A stretch of DNA of 64,000 nt from Tranquillimonas sp964472855 (GTDB taxonomy: Bacteria > Pseudomonadota > Alphaproteobacteria > Rhodobacterales > Rhodobacteraceae), in contig CAYYMJ010000002.1 of assembly GCA_964472855.1 (NCBI GenBank), positions 1 to 64,000 of the forward strand, read 5' to 3'. This document shows positions 16,201 to 25,118 of the stretch, one piece after another. A program made the translations under genes and the position numbers. Under the pieces are notes generated by a model. The model saw only the letters and a program-made list of their open reading frames with translations. It was not told where the DNA came from and did no database searches. How positions within the stretch are numbered: position 1 is the stretch's first letter; every line of letters begins with the position of its first letter.

Positions 16201-17024
16201 AATGCCTGTGCCGTTCCGCCGAAGATTTGCGCGCGGGCGCTTTCGGGCAGATGTGCCGTCAGGGCGCGCGCGCACGAGAACCAGTCATCATAGCTGGCCG
16301 CCAGGCGGCAGACCGGCCAATCTGACCCCCACATCAGCCGGTTCGGGCCGAAGGCACTGAGCAGGTGGGCCGCGTAGGGCCGCAGCTTTTCAAGCGACCA
16401 GCCGTCGGCTTCCGTCACAAGCCCCGAAAATTTGCAACGGGCCGCTGTCTGTTCCGCCAGCCGCGTCATGCCCTCGGCCCAGTGGGCGAAACGTTCTTCG
16501 CCATGCACCCTGATCTGCGGTTTCATGCAATGGTCAATGACCAATCGCATATCCGGATATCGTGTCGACAGGGCCAGGAAGGTTTCAAGGTGGCGCGGAA
16601 AGCCCAATGCGTCAAAGGTCAAATCGAGATCGACAATCAGCTCGTATGCCCATTGCACGTCGTCGCGCAGCATCCAGTGATCGTCTGGAATGTCCTGAAT
16701 CATCGGGCGGACCCCCAGAAACTTCGGGTGTTTGGCCAACCTGCGCAAATGGCGGGCGTGGGTTCTGTCTTCGAAGTCGATCCAGCCGACCACTCCGGCC
16801 ACGCGCGGTGTCGCATCTGCAATGCCCAGCAAATAGTCGGTTTCCTCGACCGTTGCCGCCGCTTGCACCAGCACCGTGTGGTCGATCCCGTTCGCGATCA
16901 GATGCGGTTCAAGGTCCGACGGCGCATAGCTGCGCGCCAAGGTCGGGTTGTCCATCGGCATCCAGTCATAGTCGCCACGAGCCGGGTTCCAGAAATGGTG
17001 ATGAGAATCGACCCTCGGGCTCAT
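16188..17024 (-). CDS. Amidohydrolase, probable L-fucono-1,5-lactonase
   Basis: A 278-residue metal-dependent hydrolase of the COG3618 amidohydrolase family. It opens with VDSHHHFWNPARGDYDWM, where HxH-type metal ligands begin near residue 6, and ends with RLMWGSDWPVCRLAASYDDW, the family's C-terminal aspartate motif. Members hydrolyse sugar lactones such as L-fucono-1,5-lactone and L-rhamnonolactone. The gene overlaps the stop codon of the upstream aldo/keto reductase (ATGA), so lactone producer and lactone hydrolase are coupled. The start at 17024 puts the histidine motif at the expected position. The 3' end overlaps the kinase-isomerase remnant by 13 bases on the opposite strand. Confidence 0.88.
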   Translation of the reverse strand: MSPRVDSHHHFWNPARGDYDWMPMDNPTLARSYAPSDLEPHLIANGIDHTVLVQAAATVEETDYLLGIADATPRVAGVVGWIDFEDRTHARHLRRLAKHPKFLGVRPMIQDIPDDHWMLRDDVQWAYELIVDLDLTFDALGFPRHLETFLALSTRYPDMRLVIDHCMKPQIRVHGEERFAHWAEGMTRLAEQTAARCKFSGLVTEADGWSLEKLRPYAAHLLSAFGPNRLMWGSDWPVCRLAASYDDWFSCARALTAHLPESARAQIFGGTAQAFYRL

Positions 17025-18043
17025 GGTGCGTCCCCAAGAACGAGCCCGGCCGCCTTCAGGTCGGTCCAAAGCGTCTCGGGGATCTCGGCGCGCTCGGCCT
17101 CGAGATTGCTGTTCATTTCATCCAGCCCTTGCCCTCCGGGAATGACCGACAATACAGATGGATGACGCAGCGGGAACTGGAAGGCGGCATCAACCAGCCG
17201 AACGCCGTGTCTGGTGCAGACCGTCTCGATCCTGCCGACGCGGGCCACGATGTCATCCGGTGCGGGGTCGTAGTTGTAAAATGCACCCGGCCTGGGGCCC
17301 GTGGCCAGAATACCCGAGTTGAACGGTCCGCCAATCACGACACCGATCCCGCGCGACTGGCACAAGGGCAGAAAGCTGTTCAAGGCGCCCTGTTCCAGCA
17401 ACGTGTAGCGTCCGGCAAGCAGAAAGACGTCAAAATCGCCGCGCTCGGCCAGCCACTGACACGGCTGCCATTCGTTGACACCCGCACCGAAGGCCTTGAT
17501 GACACCCTGATCCCGCAACGACATCAGCGCGTCATAGCCGCCGCTCATCAACTCGGCGAGCTTGGCGTCAAGAACGTCCTGATTACCGTGGTTCGGCAAG
17601 TCGAGGTCATGCGCCAGCAGGATATCAACCCTGTCAACGCCAAGCCGTTCCAGACTGAACGCGACGGACCGCATTACTCCATCGTAGGTATAGTCGTAGA
17701 CTTCGTTTCGGGCAGGGACATCGAACCATTTGTCCTGCCCGTCGCGCATTTCTGGGGCACAAGGTTCGAGCAGCCGTCCCACCTTGGTCGACAACACATA
17801 GCTGTCACGGTCCTTGCCGCGCAGAAAACGGTTCAGCCGTGTCTCTGATAATCCAAGCCCGTAAAGCGGCGCGGTGTCGAAGTATCTCACACCGGCTTCC
17901 CAGGCGCGTGTCATGACCGCATGCGCGTCTTCATCGCTGATGGCGCGATACAGGTTGCCCAAGGGGGCGGTCCCCAACCCGAGTTTCGTAAACGACAGAC
18001 CTCCGTTGCCCAACCGGTCCCAATGGTGCGCGTGCAGTGTCAT
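17021..18043 (-). CDS. Aldo/keto reductase, probable L-fucose dehydrogenase
   Basis: A 340-residue aldo/keto reductase with the complete tetrad: D and Y in YFDTAPLYGLGLSE, K in VLSTKVGR, and H in DILLAHDLD. It matches the D-threo-aldose/L-fucose 1-dehydrogenase group, which oxidises the sugar to the 1,5-lactone with NAD(P)+. The closest alternative roles are pyridoxal 4-dehydrogenase or L-galactose dehydrogenase. The four-base overlap with the lactonase gene and the downstream fuconate enzymes favour L-fucose. AAGGAGG lies just upstream of the start. It diverges from the BtpA-family gene across operator site C. Confidence 0.87.
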   Translation of the reverse strand: MTLHAHHWDRLGNGGLSFTKLGLGTAPLGNLYRAISDEDAHAVMTRAWEAGVRYFDTAPLYGLGLSETRLNRFLRGKDRDSYVLSTKVGRLLEPCAPEMRDGQDKWFDVPARNEVYDYTYDGVMRSVAFSLERLGVDRVDILLAHDLDLPNHGNQDVLDAKLAELMSGGYDALMSLRDQGVIKAFGAGVNEWQPCQWLAERGDFDVFLLAGRYTLLEQGALNSFLPLCQSRGIGVVIGGPFNSGILATGPRPGAFYNYDPAPDDIVARVGRIETVCTRHGVRLVDAAFQFPLRHPSVLSVIPGGQGLDEMNSNLEAERAEIPETLWTDLKAAGLVLGDAP

Positions 18044-18061
18044 GCGTAGTCCTCCTTAACT

Positions 18062-18077
18062 GGCATGCTAGTATGAA
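18062..18077. promoter_or_regulatory. Operator site C between divergent dehydrogenase and BtpA genes
   Basis: GGCATGCTAGTATGAA shares the CATGCTAGTATG core of site A. It sits in the 90 bases separating the two divergent operons, 18 bases upstream of the dehydrogenase start and 57 bases before the BtpA-family start. Confidence 0.65.
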
Positions 18078-18133
18078 TACTTCTGGACTGCACCCCCCGG
18101 ATTCTGCAAAATGAGCCTATTGGAGGGCCCTGC

Positions 18134-18937
18134 ATGCAACGATTTCCTGCGGTCTTTGGAACGCGAAAACCGGTGATTGCGATGGTGCATCTGGGGGCAC
18201 TTCCGGGAACCCCGCTGTATGACAGTCAAAAGGGCCTGGACGGGCTGGTCGCGGCAGCCGGGGCTGACCTGTCTGCGCTTCTGGCCGCAGGTGTCGACGC
18301 CATCATGTTCGGAAACGAAAATGACCGGCCCTATGAATTTGACGTCGATACCGCGAGCACCGCCACAATGGCTTATGTGATTGGCCGGCTTCGGGACCGG
18401 ATCACTGTCCCGTTTGGGGTGAATGTTCTTTGGGACCCGCGCAGCACCGTTGCTTTGGCCGCGGCAACAGGCGCCGCATTTTGCCGCGAGATTTTTACGG
18501 GCACCTACGCCAGCGACATGGGGCACTGGGCCCCGGATGCGGGCAGCGCGCTGCGCTATCGCAAGCGTCTGGAACGCGGCGATCTTCTGATGCTTTATAA
18601 TGTCAGCGCCGAATTTGCAGACAGTCTTGACCAAAGACCGCTGCCCGACCGGGCGCGATCCGCCGTGTTTTCATCGGTTCCCGACGCGGTTCTAGTGTCG
18701 GGGCAGATCACCGGCGAGGCGGCCAGAATGGACGACCTTGAGGCCGTCAAGGCAGCCCTGCCTGACACCCCGGTCCTGGCCAATACCGGTGTCAAACATG
18801 ACACCGTCGCACATGTCATGCGGGTCGCGGACGGGTGTATCGTAGGGTCTTCGCTGAAGGTTGACGGCAACACATGGAACGCTGTCGATCCGGATCGCGC
18901 ACGCGATTTCATGGACAGGGCACGTGCGGCAAGATGA
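18134..18937 (+). CDS. BtpA/SgcQ family TIM-barrel protein
   Basis: A 267-residue protein of the BtpA/SgcQ family. It starts KPVIAMVHLGALPGTPLYD, continues DAIMFGNENDRPYEF and VPFGVNVLWDP, and ends with LANTGVKHDTVAHVM and CIVGSSLKVDGNTWNAVD. The last segments resemble the phosphate-binding end of TIM barrels. Cyanobacterial BtpA was linked to photosystem I stability, while E. coli SgcQ lies in a sugar PTS operon; a reaction is not established for either. It overlaps the following M42 peptidase gene by four bases, reproducing the sgcQ/sgcX association of E. coli. Its place next to a sugar kinase and isomerase suggests it acts on a phosphorylated sugar. Confidence 0.85.
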   Translation: MQRFPAVFGTRKPVIAMVHLGALPGTPLYDSQKGLDGLVAAAGADLSALLAAGVDAIMFGNENDRPYEFDVDTASTATMAYVIGRLRDRITVPFGVNVLWDPRSTVALAAATGAAFCREIFTGTYASDMGHWAPDAGSALRYRKRLERGDLLMLYNVSAEFADSLDQRPLPDRARSAVFSSVPDAVLVSGQITGEAARMDDLEAVKAALPDTPVLANTGVKHDTVAHVMRVADGCIVGSSLKVDGNTWNAVDPDRARDFMDRARAAR

Positions 18938-20001
18938 TCCTTGATGATCTCAGGGCCCTGATGCGGCTGCCGGGACTTTCCGGCCACGAGGGGCGCGTGG
19001 CGGCCGAAATACGGGCGCGGATGCCTTTGCCCTGCACCAGCGACACAATGGGGAACCTGATTGCGACGATCCCGGGCGATGGACCGTCCGTCATGCTGTT
19101 CACACATATGGATCAGCTCGGGTTCATCGTGCGCAAGATCGAAGACAACGGCCTGGTTCGGGTGCACCGGATGGGCGGCGTGCCAGAACGCGCGCTTCCC
19201 TCGCAGGCGGTGGTGCTTGGCACACCGGACGGGCGCGACATACCCGGCGTTCTGGCCAACAAAAGCCATCATGCGACCCGCCCTGACGAGAAATACAAGG
19301 TTCTCCCTGCCGCTGATCTGTTCATCGACACTGGTTTCAGCAGCAAGAAAGCCGTCGAGGCTGCTGGCATTCACATTGGAACCCCGGTGACCTATGCGCC
19401 GAACATCATTGAACTTGCCCAGGGGCGCATCGCCGGGACCAGCGTGGATGACCGCGCCGGCTGCGCGGTGCTGCTGGATGTCGCGCGTGCTCTGGCAGAC
19501 CGGCAGGGTGGACCGACTGTCCACATCGTGTTTTCCACGCAGGAAGAGTTCAACTTGCGCGGCGCATTGCCCGCGGCGCAGGCGCTGAAACCCGATGTTG
19601 CGATTCAAATTGATCTTATGCTGGCCTGTGACACTCCTGAAATGGAGGATCAGGGCGACATGGCGCTTGGCGGCGGGCCCGGCATGAGCCTTTACAGCTT
19701 CCACGGTCGCGGAACGCTGAACGGCGTGCTCGCGCATCCGTCACTTGTGTCGCTGTTTGAAACGGCTGCCCGGAACGAAGGCCTTGGGCTGCAGCGCTCG
19801 GCGCAAGTCGGGGTCTTGACGGATCTGAGTTATGTCCAGCATGTCGGCGCGGGCGTTGCCGCCATCGATCTGGGCTTTCCCATGCGCTACAGCCATTCGT
19901 CGCTGGAGGTGTGCCAGCTGAGCGATCTCGAAGACCTGTCCAGATTGCTGTTGGCGGGATTGAACGGCATGAGCCCCGATTTTTCGCTGGAGCGCTGGTG
20001 A
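18934..20001 (+). CDS. M42 family metallopeptidase (SgcX-like)
   Basis: A 355-residue member of peptidase family M42. The two-zinc site appears complete: H58 and D60 in FTHMDQLG, the bridging aspartate in GTSVDDRAG, the catalytic pair in STQEEFNLRGA, the aspartate of IQIDLML, and the late histidine in RYSHSSLEV. Characterised M42 enzymes are tetrahedral aminopeptidases, but the E. coli homologue SgcX sits in a sugar operon and was once called an endoglucanase. The gene overlaps the BtpA-family gene by ATGA and overlaps the kinase start by one base, so it is in the middle of a tightly packed operon. A role in releasing sugar from a glycoconjugate is possible but unproven. Confidence 0.88.
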   Translation: MILDDLRALMRLPGLSGHEGRVAAEIRARMPLPCTSDTMGNLIATIPGDGPSVMLFTHMDQLGFIVRKIEDNGLVRVHRMGGVPERALPSQAVVLGTPDGRDIPGVLANKSHHATRPDEKYKVLPAADLFIDTGFSSKKAVEAAGIHIGTPVTYAPNIIELAQGRIAGTSVDDRAGCAVLLDVARALADRQGGPTVHIVFSTQEEFNLRGALPAAQALKPDVAIQIDLMLACDTPEMEDQGDMALGGGPGMSLYSFHGRGTLNGVLAHPSLVSLFETAARNEGLGLQRSAQVGVLTDLSYVQHVGAGVAAIDLGFPMRYSHSSLEVCQLSDLEDLSRLLLAGLNGMSPDFSLERW

Positions 20002-21355
20002 TGAGTTACACATTGGGCGTCGACATCGGAACCTTTGAAACCAAGGGGGTCCTGGTAGACGCGGCCGGCAACGTTATCGCCACGGCGCGCAATCCTCACG
20101 AGATGAAAGTGCCGCGCCCCGGTTGGGCCGAACACCGGCCGGAAGAGGATTGGTGGGGCGATTTTGTCGTGGTCACCAGAGAGCTGATTGCGACATCCGG
20201 TTGCCGGCCGGAAGATATCAGGGCGGTCGCCTGTTCCGCGATTGGTCCGTGTATGCTGCCGGTGGATGCAGACGGCGCACCCTTGATGAACGGCGTCCTT
20301 TATGGCGTCGATACCCGCGCCATGGCGCAGGTCGATGCCCTGACCGAACAGATCGGTGCCGATGTCATTCTCGACCGATGCGGCAATGCGCTGACATCCC
20401 AATCGGTGGGCCCAAAGATCCTTTGGCTCAAACAAGAGCGGCCCGGGCTTTATGCGCGGACCGCCAAAATCCTGACGTCCACCAGCTTTCTGGTGTACCG
20501 CCTGACCGGCGAATACGTCATCGATCACTATACCGCTGCCAATTTCTCTCCGATCTACGATGTTCAATCCCAGGATTGGTGTCTTGATCTTGCACCGGAC
20601 ATCGCCGGACCGGAAATGCTGCCGCGCCTGCTTTGGTCGGCGGACATTGCCGGGCATGTGACGACCGACGCGGCCGAGGCGACCGGCCTGGCTGTTGGCA
20701 CCCCGGTGACCGCGGGCACGATCGATGCCGCGGCAGAAGCGCTCAGCGTGGGGGTGCGGCAACCCGGCGACATGATGATGATGTATGGCTCGACCATCTT
20801 CATGATCTCGGTAACGCAGGAACGCGTGCGAGATCCGCGCCTTTGGTATGCGCCCTGGCTCTTTCCCGGACAGCATGCTTCGATGGCGGGGCTGGCAACA
20901 TCCGGCACCCTGACCCATTGGTTTCGTGATCAATTTGCCCGCGACCTGCCCGGTGAAACCGCATTCGCCGCGTTGGCCGACGAGGCCACAGAGGTGCCCC
21001 CGGGCGCGAATGGTCTGCTGTTCCTGCCCTATTTTTCCGGCGAGCGGACCCCAATACACGACCCGCTTGCCAAAGGGGCCTTCTTCGGGCTGAACCTGAC
21101 ACATGAACGCGGCCACATGTACCGTGCGCTGATAGAAGGCATCGCCTTTGGCACCGCCCATGTCGTTGAGACCTATCGCGAGATTGGCGTCGATCTTGCG
21201 CGCATTCTTGCAGTGGGCGGGGGAACAAGAAACCTGCTTTGGTTGCAGGCCACATCCGACGCGTCACAGATCACCCAAGTCGTTTGCGAAAAAACGGTTG
21301 GCGCAAGCTATGGTGATGCCTTCCTTGCCCGTGTGGCTGTCGGCGAGGCGGCGGT
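20001..21355 (+). CDS. FGGY family carbohydrate kinase, 3' end lost in an assembly gap
   Basis: About 451 residues of an ATP-dependent sugar kinase. The N-terminal ATPase motif is LGVDIGTFETKGVLVDAAG, the substrate region contains PGWAEHRPEEDWW, and the second domain reads AGTIDAAAEALSVG and AVGGGTRNLLWLQ with the ADP-binding glycines. FGGY kinases are usually near 500 residues, so only the last 40-50 residues are hidden. The frame stays open through the N block into the next gene only because N codons are unreadable; this should not be taken as a fused protein. The substrate is probably a ketose made by the adjacent isomerase-like enzyme. Confidence 0.88.
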
Positions 21356-21455
21356 NNNNNNNNNNNNNNNNNNNNNNNNNNNNNNNNNNNNNNNNNNNNN
21401 NNNNNNNNNNNNNNNNNNNNNNNNNNNNNNNNNNNNNNNNNNNNNNNNNNNNNNN
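21356..21455. other. Assembly gap (100 N) between FGGY kinase and isomerase-like genes
   Basis: Exactly 100 N. It hides the kinase C-terminus and the start of the following gene, so at least about 200 bases are probably missing. Confidence 0.97.
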
Positions 21456-23006
21456 CTGCGTGAAAGCGCAAATCAGGCATGTTGGCCCGCGCAGGCCGCA
21501 ATGGAAGCGGCTTTGGGTCGCGCCGCGCGTGAGGCAGGTGCGGAAATCCGCCGCGCGCATGCCTTTGATCCGGAACGGGGCCACGGGTTCATCGCGTCTC
21601 AACGCGAGGGAATGGATGTTTTCCGTGACCTTCCGTGGGACGCGCCAATCATCGTCGCCGAAGCCGCCTGGCAATATTCGCACCACGTTCTGCCGGGTCT
21701 CAGCCACCACAATGGCCCGATCCTGACGGTCGCAAATTGGTCGGGCCAATGGCCCGGTCTTGTTGGCATGCTGAACCTGAACGGCTCGCTCACCAAGGCC
21801 GGTGTGCCCTATGCGACCCTGTGGAGCGAGGATTTCACAGACGCCTTTTTCGTCGACGGATTTCGCACCTGGCTTGAAACCGGATCACTGGTTCACGATG
21901 TGCGCCATGTGCGCGACAGCTTTGATGTCCCCGAACGGCTCGGAAAGATTGCGCAGGATATCGCGACGTCGCTGCGCCGCGACAAGCTGATCATGGGTGT
22001 GTTCGATGAAGGATGCATGGGCATGTACAATGCCATCATTCCCGACCACCTGCTGCATCCTGCCGGGGTGTTCAAGGAACGGCTTTCGCAATCGGCGCTG
22101 TACTACGAAACCACGCAAGTGTCGGAAGCCGAGGGGCAGGCCGTGCTTGATTGGTTGCTGGCGCGTGGCATGCGCTTTGAATTCGGGCGCAACGACGAGA
22201 CCGAGTTGACCCGCGATCAGGTCGTCTGGCAGGGGCGCATGTATATCGCGGCCGCCCGAATTGCGGACCGCTTTGGATGCGATGCCATCGGTATCCAATA
22301 CCAGCAGGGTCTCAAGGATCTTCTGCCCGCGTCAGACCTTGTCGAAGGGCTGTTGAACAATTCCGAACGTCCTCCGGCTTACACCGAAAGTGGCGCGGAA
22401 ATCCGCCGGGGCGCGCCCATCATTCATTTCAACGAAGTCGATGAGTGCGCTGGCCTTGATGCCTTGCTCACCAACCGGGTGCATCAGGCCCTTGGACTGC
22501 CTGTCGAAACGACGTTGCATGACGTGCGCTGGGGTGACGAGGATCGCGACGGCCGTGCGGGGTTTGTCTGGGTGTTCGAGATTTCCGGCGCCGCGCCGGC
22601 TGCGCATCACGTCGGAGGGTATGAAGGGTCGGTGGGGTATCGCCAGCCGCCCATGTATTTCCGCCTTGGCGGCGCGACGTTGGCCGGGGTTGCGAAGCCC
22701 GGCGCTATCGTCTGGTCACGGATATTCGTGCAGGGCGATGCGCTGCACATGGATATCGGGACTGGCACCGCATTGGCTTTGAGCGCGGCAGAAACCCAGC
22801 GGCGGCTGGATGCCACAACGCCGCAATGGCCGATCATGCACGCGCAGCTGGATGGCATTGACCGCGACAGGATGATGGCGCGCCACAAGGCCAATCACGT
22901 CAACGTCGCCTACGCGACAAGCCCGCAATCGGCTTTCGAGGCGGCCCTGTGCCGCGCGGAACTGGCGACAGCGCTGGGGATAAACGTGCATCTTGCGGGC
23001 ATCTGA
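21456..23006 (+). CDS. Fucose isomerase-like protein, 5' end lost in an assembly gap
   Basis: 516 residues of a protein related to L-fucose/L-arabinose isomerases (COG2407-like). Recognisable features are PIIVAEAAWQYSHHVLPGL, ILTVANWSGQWPGLVGMLNLNGSL, GVFDEGCMGMYNAIIPD with the acidic metal-ligand type residue, and DAIGIQYQQGLKDL. The C-terminus includes PPMYFRLGGATLAGVAKPG and HKANHVNVAY, matching the end of the fold where a late histidine binds the metal. It would interconvert an aldose and a ketose, feeding the FGGY kinase. No fuculose-phosphate aldolase is present to complete that branch. The N-terminal few dozen residues are in the gap. Its stop is 14 bases before the convergent permease gene. 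Confidence 0.78.
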   Translation: MRESANQACWPAQAAMEAALGRAAREAGAEIRRAHAFDPERGHGFIASQREGMDVFRDLPWDAPIIVAEAAWQYSHHVLPGLSHHNGPILTVANWSGQWPGLVGMLNLNGSLTKAGVPYATLWSEDFTDAFFVDGFRTWLETGSLVHDVRHVRDSFDVPERLGKIAQDIATSLRRDKLIMGVFDEGCMGMYNAIIPDHLLHPAGVFKERLSQSALYYETTQVSEAEGQAVLDWLLARGMRFEFGRNDETELTRDQVVWQGRMYIAAARIADRFGCDAIGIQYQQGLKDLLPASDLVEGLLNNSERPPAYTESGAEIRRGAPIIHFNEVDECAGLDALLTNRVHQALGLPVETTLHDVRWGDEDRDGRAGFVWVFEISGAAPAAHHVGGYEGSVGYRQPPMYFRLGGATLAGVAKPGAIVWSRIFVQGDALHMDIGTGTALALSAAETQRRLDATTPQWPIMHAQLDGIDRDRMMARHKANHVNVAYATSPQSAFEAALCRAELATALGINVHLAGI

Positions 23007-23020
23007 GCGGGTTCGGGGGC

Positions 23021-23938
23021 CTACTTCACCGCGCCCGCGGCCATTCCCTTGATTATGTAACGTTCCAGCGCGACGCCTATGATGATCAGGGGCAGGATCG
23101 CCGCGAAACTGAGCGCCGCCATCGACCACCAGCTGATCCCCTGGCTGCCCGTCTGGCTGGCCACCATAACGGGCAGCGTCTTGGCATGACTTGATGTCAG
23201 AAGCGCAGCGAAGAAATATTCGTTCCACGTCAGCACAAGCGACAGGATAAATGCCGCGACCATACCGGGCGCCGCAATCGGCAGGATGATGGTCAGAAAC
23301 GCGCCCCAAATCGACAGGCCATCGACCAGAGCCGCCTCGTCAAGCTCTGCCGGAATCGACCCGAACTGGTCACGCATGATCCAGATCACAATCGGCAAGA
23401 CGGTGAGCGCATACAGCAATATCAACCCGATCCGCGTGTCCAGCATGCCAAGCGCCTTGTACAGAACCAGGAAAGGCAGCGCCAGGACCACCGGGGGCAG
23501 GATCAACTGGCTGAGAAAGAAGAACGAAATGTCCGAGTTGCGCATGAACCCAAAGCGATAGCTGAACCGGGACAAGCCGTAGGCGGCGCAGCTTCCCAGA
23601 CCAACGGCGATGACCGAGGCCGACACCGAGATCAGGGCAGAATTCCAGAACCTTTTCAGGAACTCCTCGCGCACCGTGCTTTCGTTGCCAATGGTGTCCG
23701 GCGACAAACCAAGAGAGCGCCACCCAAGCCATTTCGGGGTGAAGTCCCACCATGGCACCATATTCCCTTTCATCACATCCGGCGCCATTTTGAAGCTGGT
23801 CGTGACTGTCCAGTAGATCGGGAAAAGCGCGATTATCGCCCAAAGGATCAGCACCGTATAGATTGCCACCCGCCCGGTCAGGCGCTTGGCGCGAAAGGTG
23901 CGGTCTGAATCGCTGTCGTGAAAGATCTGATCTGCCAT
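23021..23938 (-). CDS. Carbohydrate ABC transporter permease, MalG type
   Basis: A 305-residue inner-membrane permease with six predicted helices. The first is LTGRVAIYTVLILWAIIALFPIYWTVTTSF near residue 20. The cytoplasmic EAA loop, which docks on the ATPase, reads ELDEAALVDGLSIWGAFLTIILPIAAPG. The order binding protein, MalF-type permease, MalG-type permease on one strand is the classic CUT1 sugar-importer layout. Its start lies 2 bases after the upstream permease's stop. The C-terminal ERYIIKGMAAGAVK is typical of this subfamily. Confidence 0.92.
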   Translation of the reverse strand: MADQIFHDSDSDRTFRAKRLTGRVAIYTVLILWAIIALFPIYWTVTTSFKMAPDVMKGNMVPWWDFTPKWLGWRSLGLSPDTIGNESTVREEFLKRFWNSALISVSASVIAVGLGSCAAYGLSRFSYRFGFMRNSDISFFFLSQLILPPVVLALPFLVLYKALGMLDTRIGLILLYALTVLPIVIWIMRDQFGSIPAELDEAALVDGLSIWGAFLTIILPIAAPGMVAAFILSLVLTWNEYFFAALLTSSHAKTLPVMVASQTGSQGISWWSMAALSFAAILPLIIIGVALERYIIKGMAAGAVK

Positions 23939-23939
23939 G

Positions 23940-25046
23940 TCAGTACCTCGGCCGCATCCAGCGGTCGGCAGCCTTAATCAGGACCGTCATGGCGATGACG
24001 ATGATGACCAGATAGAACATGGCCAGCATCGTGCCGTAGCCGACGTTGGAGCGGTCGCGATATTCCCTGAATATGAAGGACGTCACGCTGTCGGTTGCGC
24101 CGCCGGGGCCACCTGACGTCACATTGATGATGATATCCGCCAATTTGAGCTTGAAGATGATCCTGATCAGGATCGCAGTGATCGAAACAGGCAGCATCAG
24201 GGGGAACGTTACCTCCCAGAATCGCCGCCAGGGTCCGGCGCCGTCGACCTCGGCGGCTTCATGCAATTCCTTGGGTATCGCCTGCAGCCCGGCAAGGATC
24301 ATGATCATCATGAAGGGGATGTAGGTCCACGCATCCATGAGCATGATCATCAGCCGGGCAATCTCGGGAGACGAAAAGAACGAAGGGTTGTCGACCCCGA
24401 TCTCACGCAGAAACCGCGCGATCGGGCCAAAGCGGTTCTCAAGCATCGACTTGCCGATCATCCATGATACCGCAACCGGCGACAGCATCAGGGGCAGCAA
24501 AAAGGCAACACGAAAGAACTTGCGCCCTCGGATCTGGGCATTCAGCAGCAGCGCCAGACCAAATGCCACCGCATATTCAGCGACGATCGCCAGAGAATAC
24601 CAGACCATGTTGCGCATGGCATTCCAATAGAACGGGTCTTCCCACATTTGGCGAATGTTGTCCCAGCCATTGAATTGGCGCCCGTCCGGCGATGCCAGGT
24701 TCCAATCGGAAAATGCAATGACAAGCCCAAACAAGAGCGGAAAGACAACCATCGACAGGACAAAAAGCGTTGCAGGAAGGACAAACAGCGTGCGCTTGCC
24801 ATGCTCTCCGCGTGCGATGACCTGACCGGCGCACAGGCAGATCGCCCAAAGAATATAGGCGTACAGGGTCGGCTGCCAGGTCCTGAAGCCAATTGCGATC
24901 CACCCGTTCTGGTCAGCGGTCTGCAAGAGAGCCATCAGGAACAGGACACCGACCGACCCCCAGACGATAAACCTGCCGAACAGGCGCCGCCGTGCGGAAA
25001 TGTCGTCAGCGGTCACGACGTGCAGCAGATCGCCTTCGGAATTCAT
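23940..25046 (-). CDS. Carbohydrate ABC transporter permease, MalF type
   Basis: A 368-residue permease, somewhat long because of an N-terminal extension with extra hydrophobic segments (FIVWGSVGVLFLMALLQ and YAYILWAICLCAGQVI) before the conserved LFVLPATLFVLSMVVFPLLFG helix. The EAA loop is LHEAAEVDGAGPWRRFWEVTFPLMLP. It pairs with the MalG-type protein to form the translocation channel. The gene lies about 70 bases downstream of the binding-protein gene and two bases upstream of the second permease gene. All three are read away from operator site D. Confidence 0.92.
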   Translation of the reverse strand: MNSEGDLLHVVTADDISARRRLFGRFIVWGSVGVLFLMALLQTADQNGWIAIGFRTWQPTLYAYILWAICLCAGQVIARGEHGKRTLFVLPATLFVLSMVVFPLLFGLVIAFSDWNLASPDGRQFNGWDNIRQMWEDPFYWNAMRNMVWYSLAIVAEYAVAFGLALLLNAQIRGRKFFRVAFLLPLMLSPVAVSWMIGKSMLENRFGPIARFLREIGVDNPSFFSSPEIARLMIMLMDAWTYIPFMMIMILAGLQAIPKELHEAAEVDGAGPWRRFWEVTFPLMLPVSITAILIRIIFKLKLADIIINVTSGGPGGATDSVTSFIFREYRDRSNVGYGTMLAMFYLVIIVIAMTVLIKAADRWMRPRY

Positions 25047-25118
25047 TCAGGTGCGGCTCTGGATCGAAAATGCTGGCAGGGACAGACCGCCGGACATGCC
25101 GGCGGTCTGCGTGTTTTC

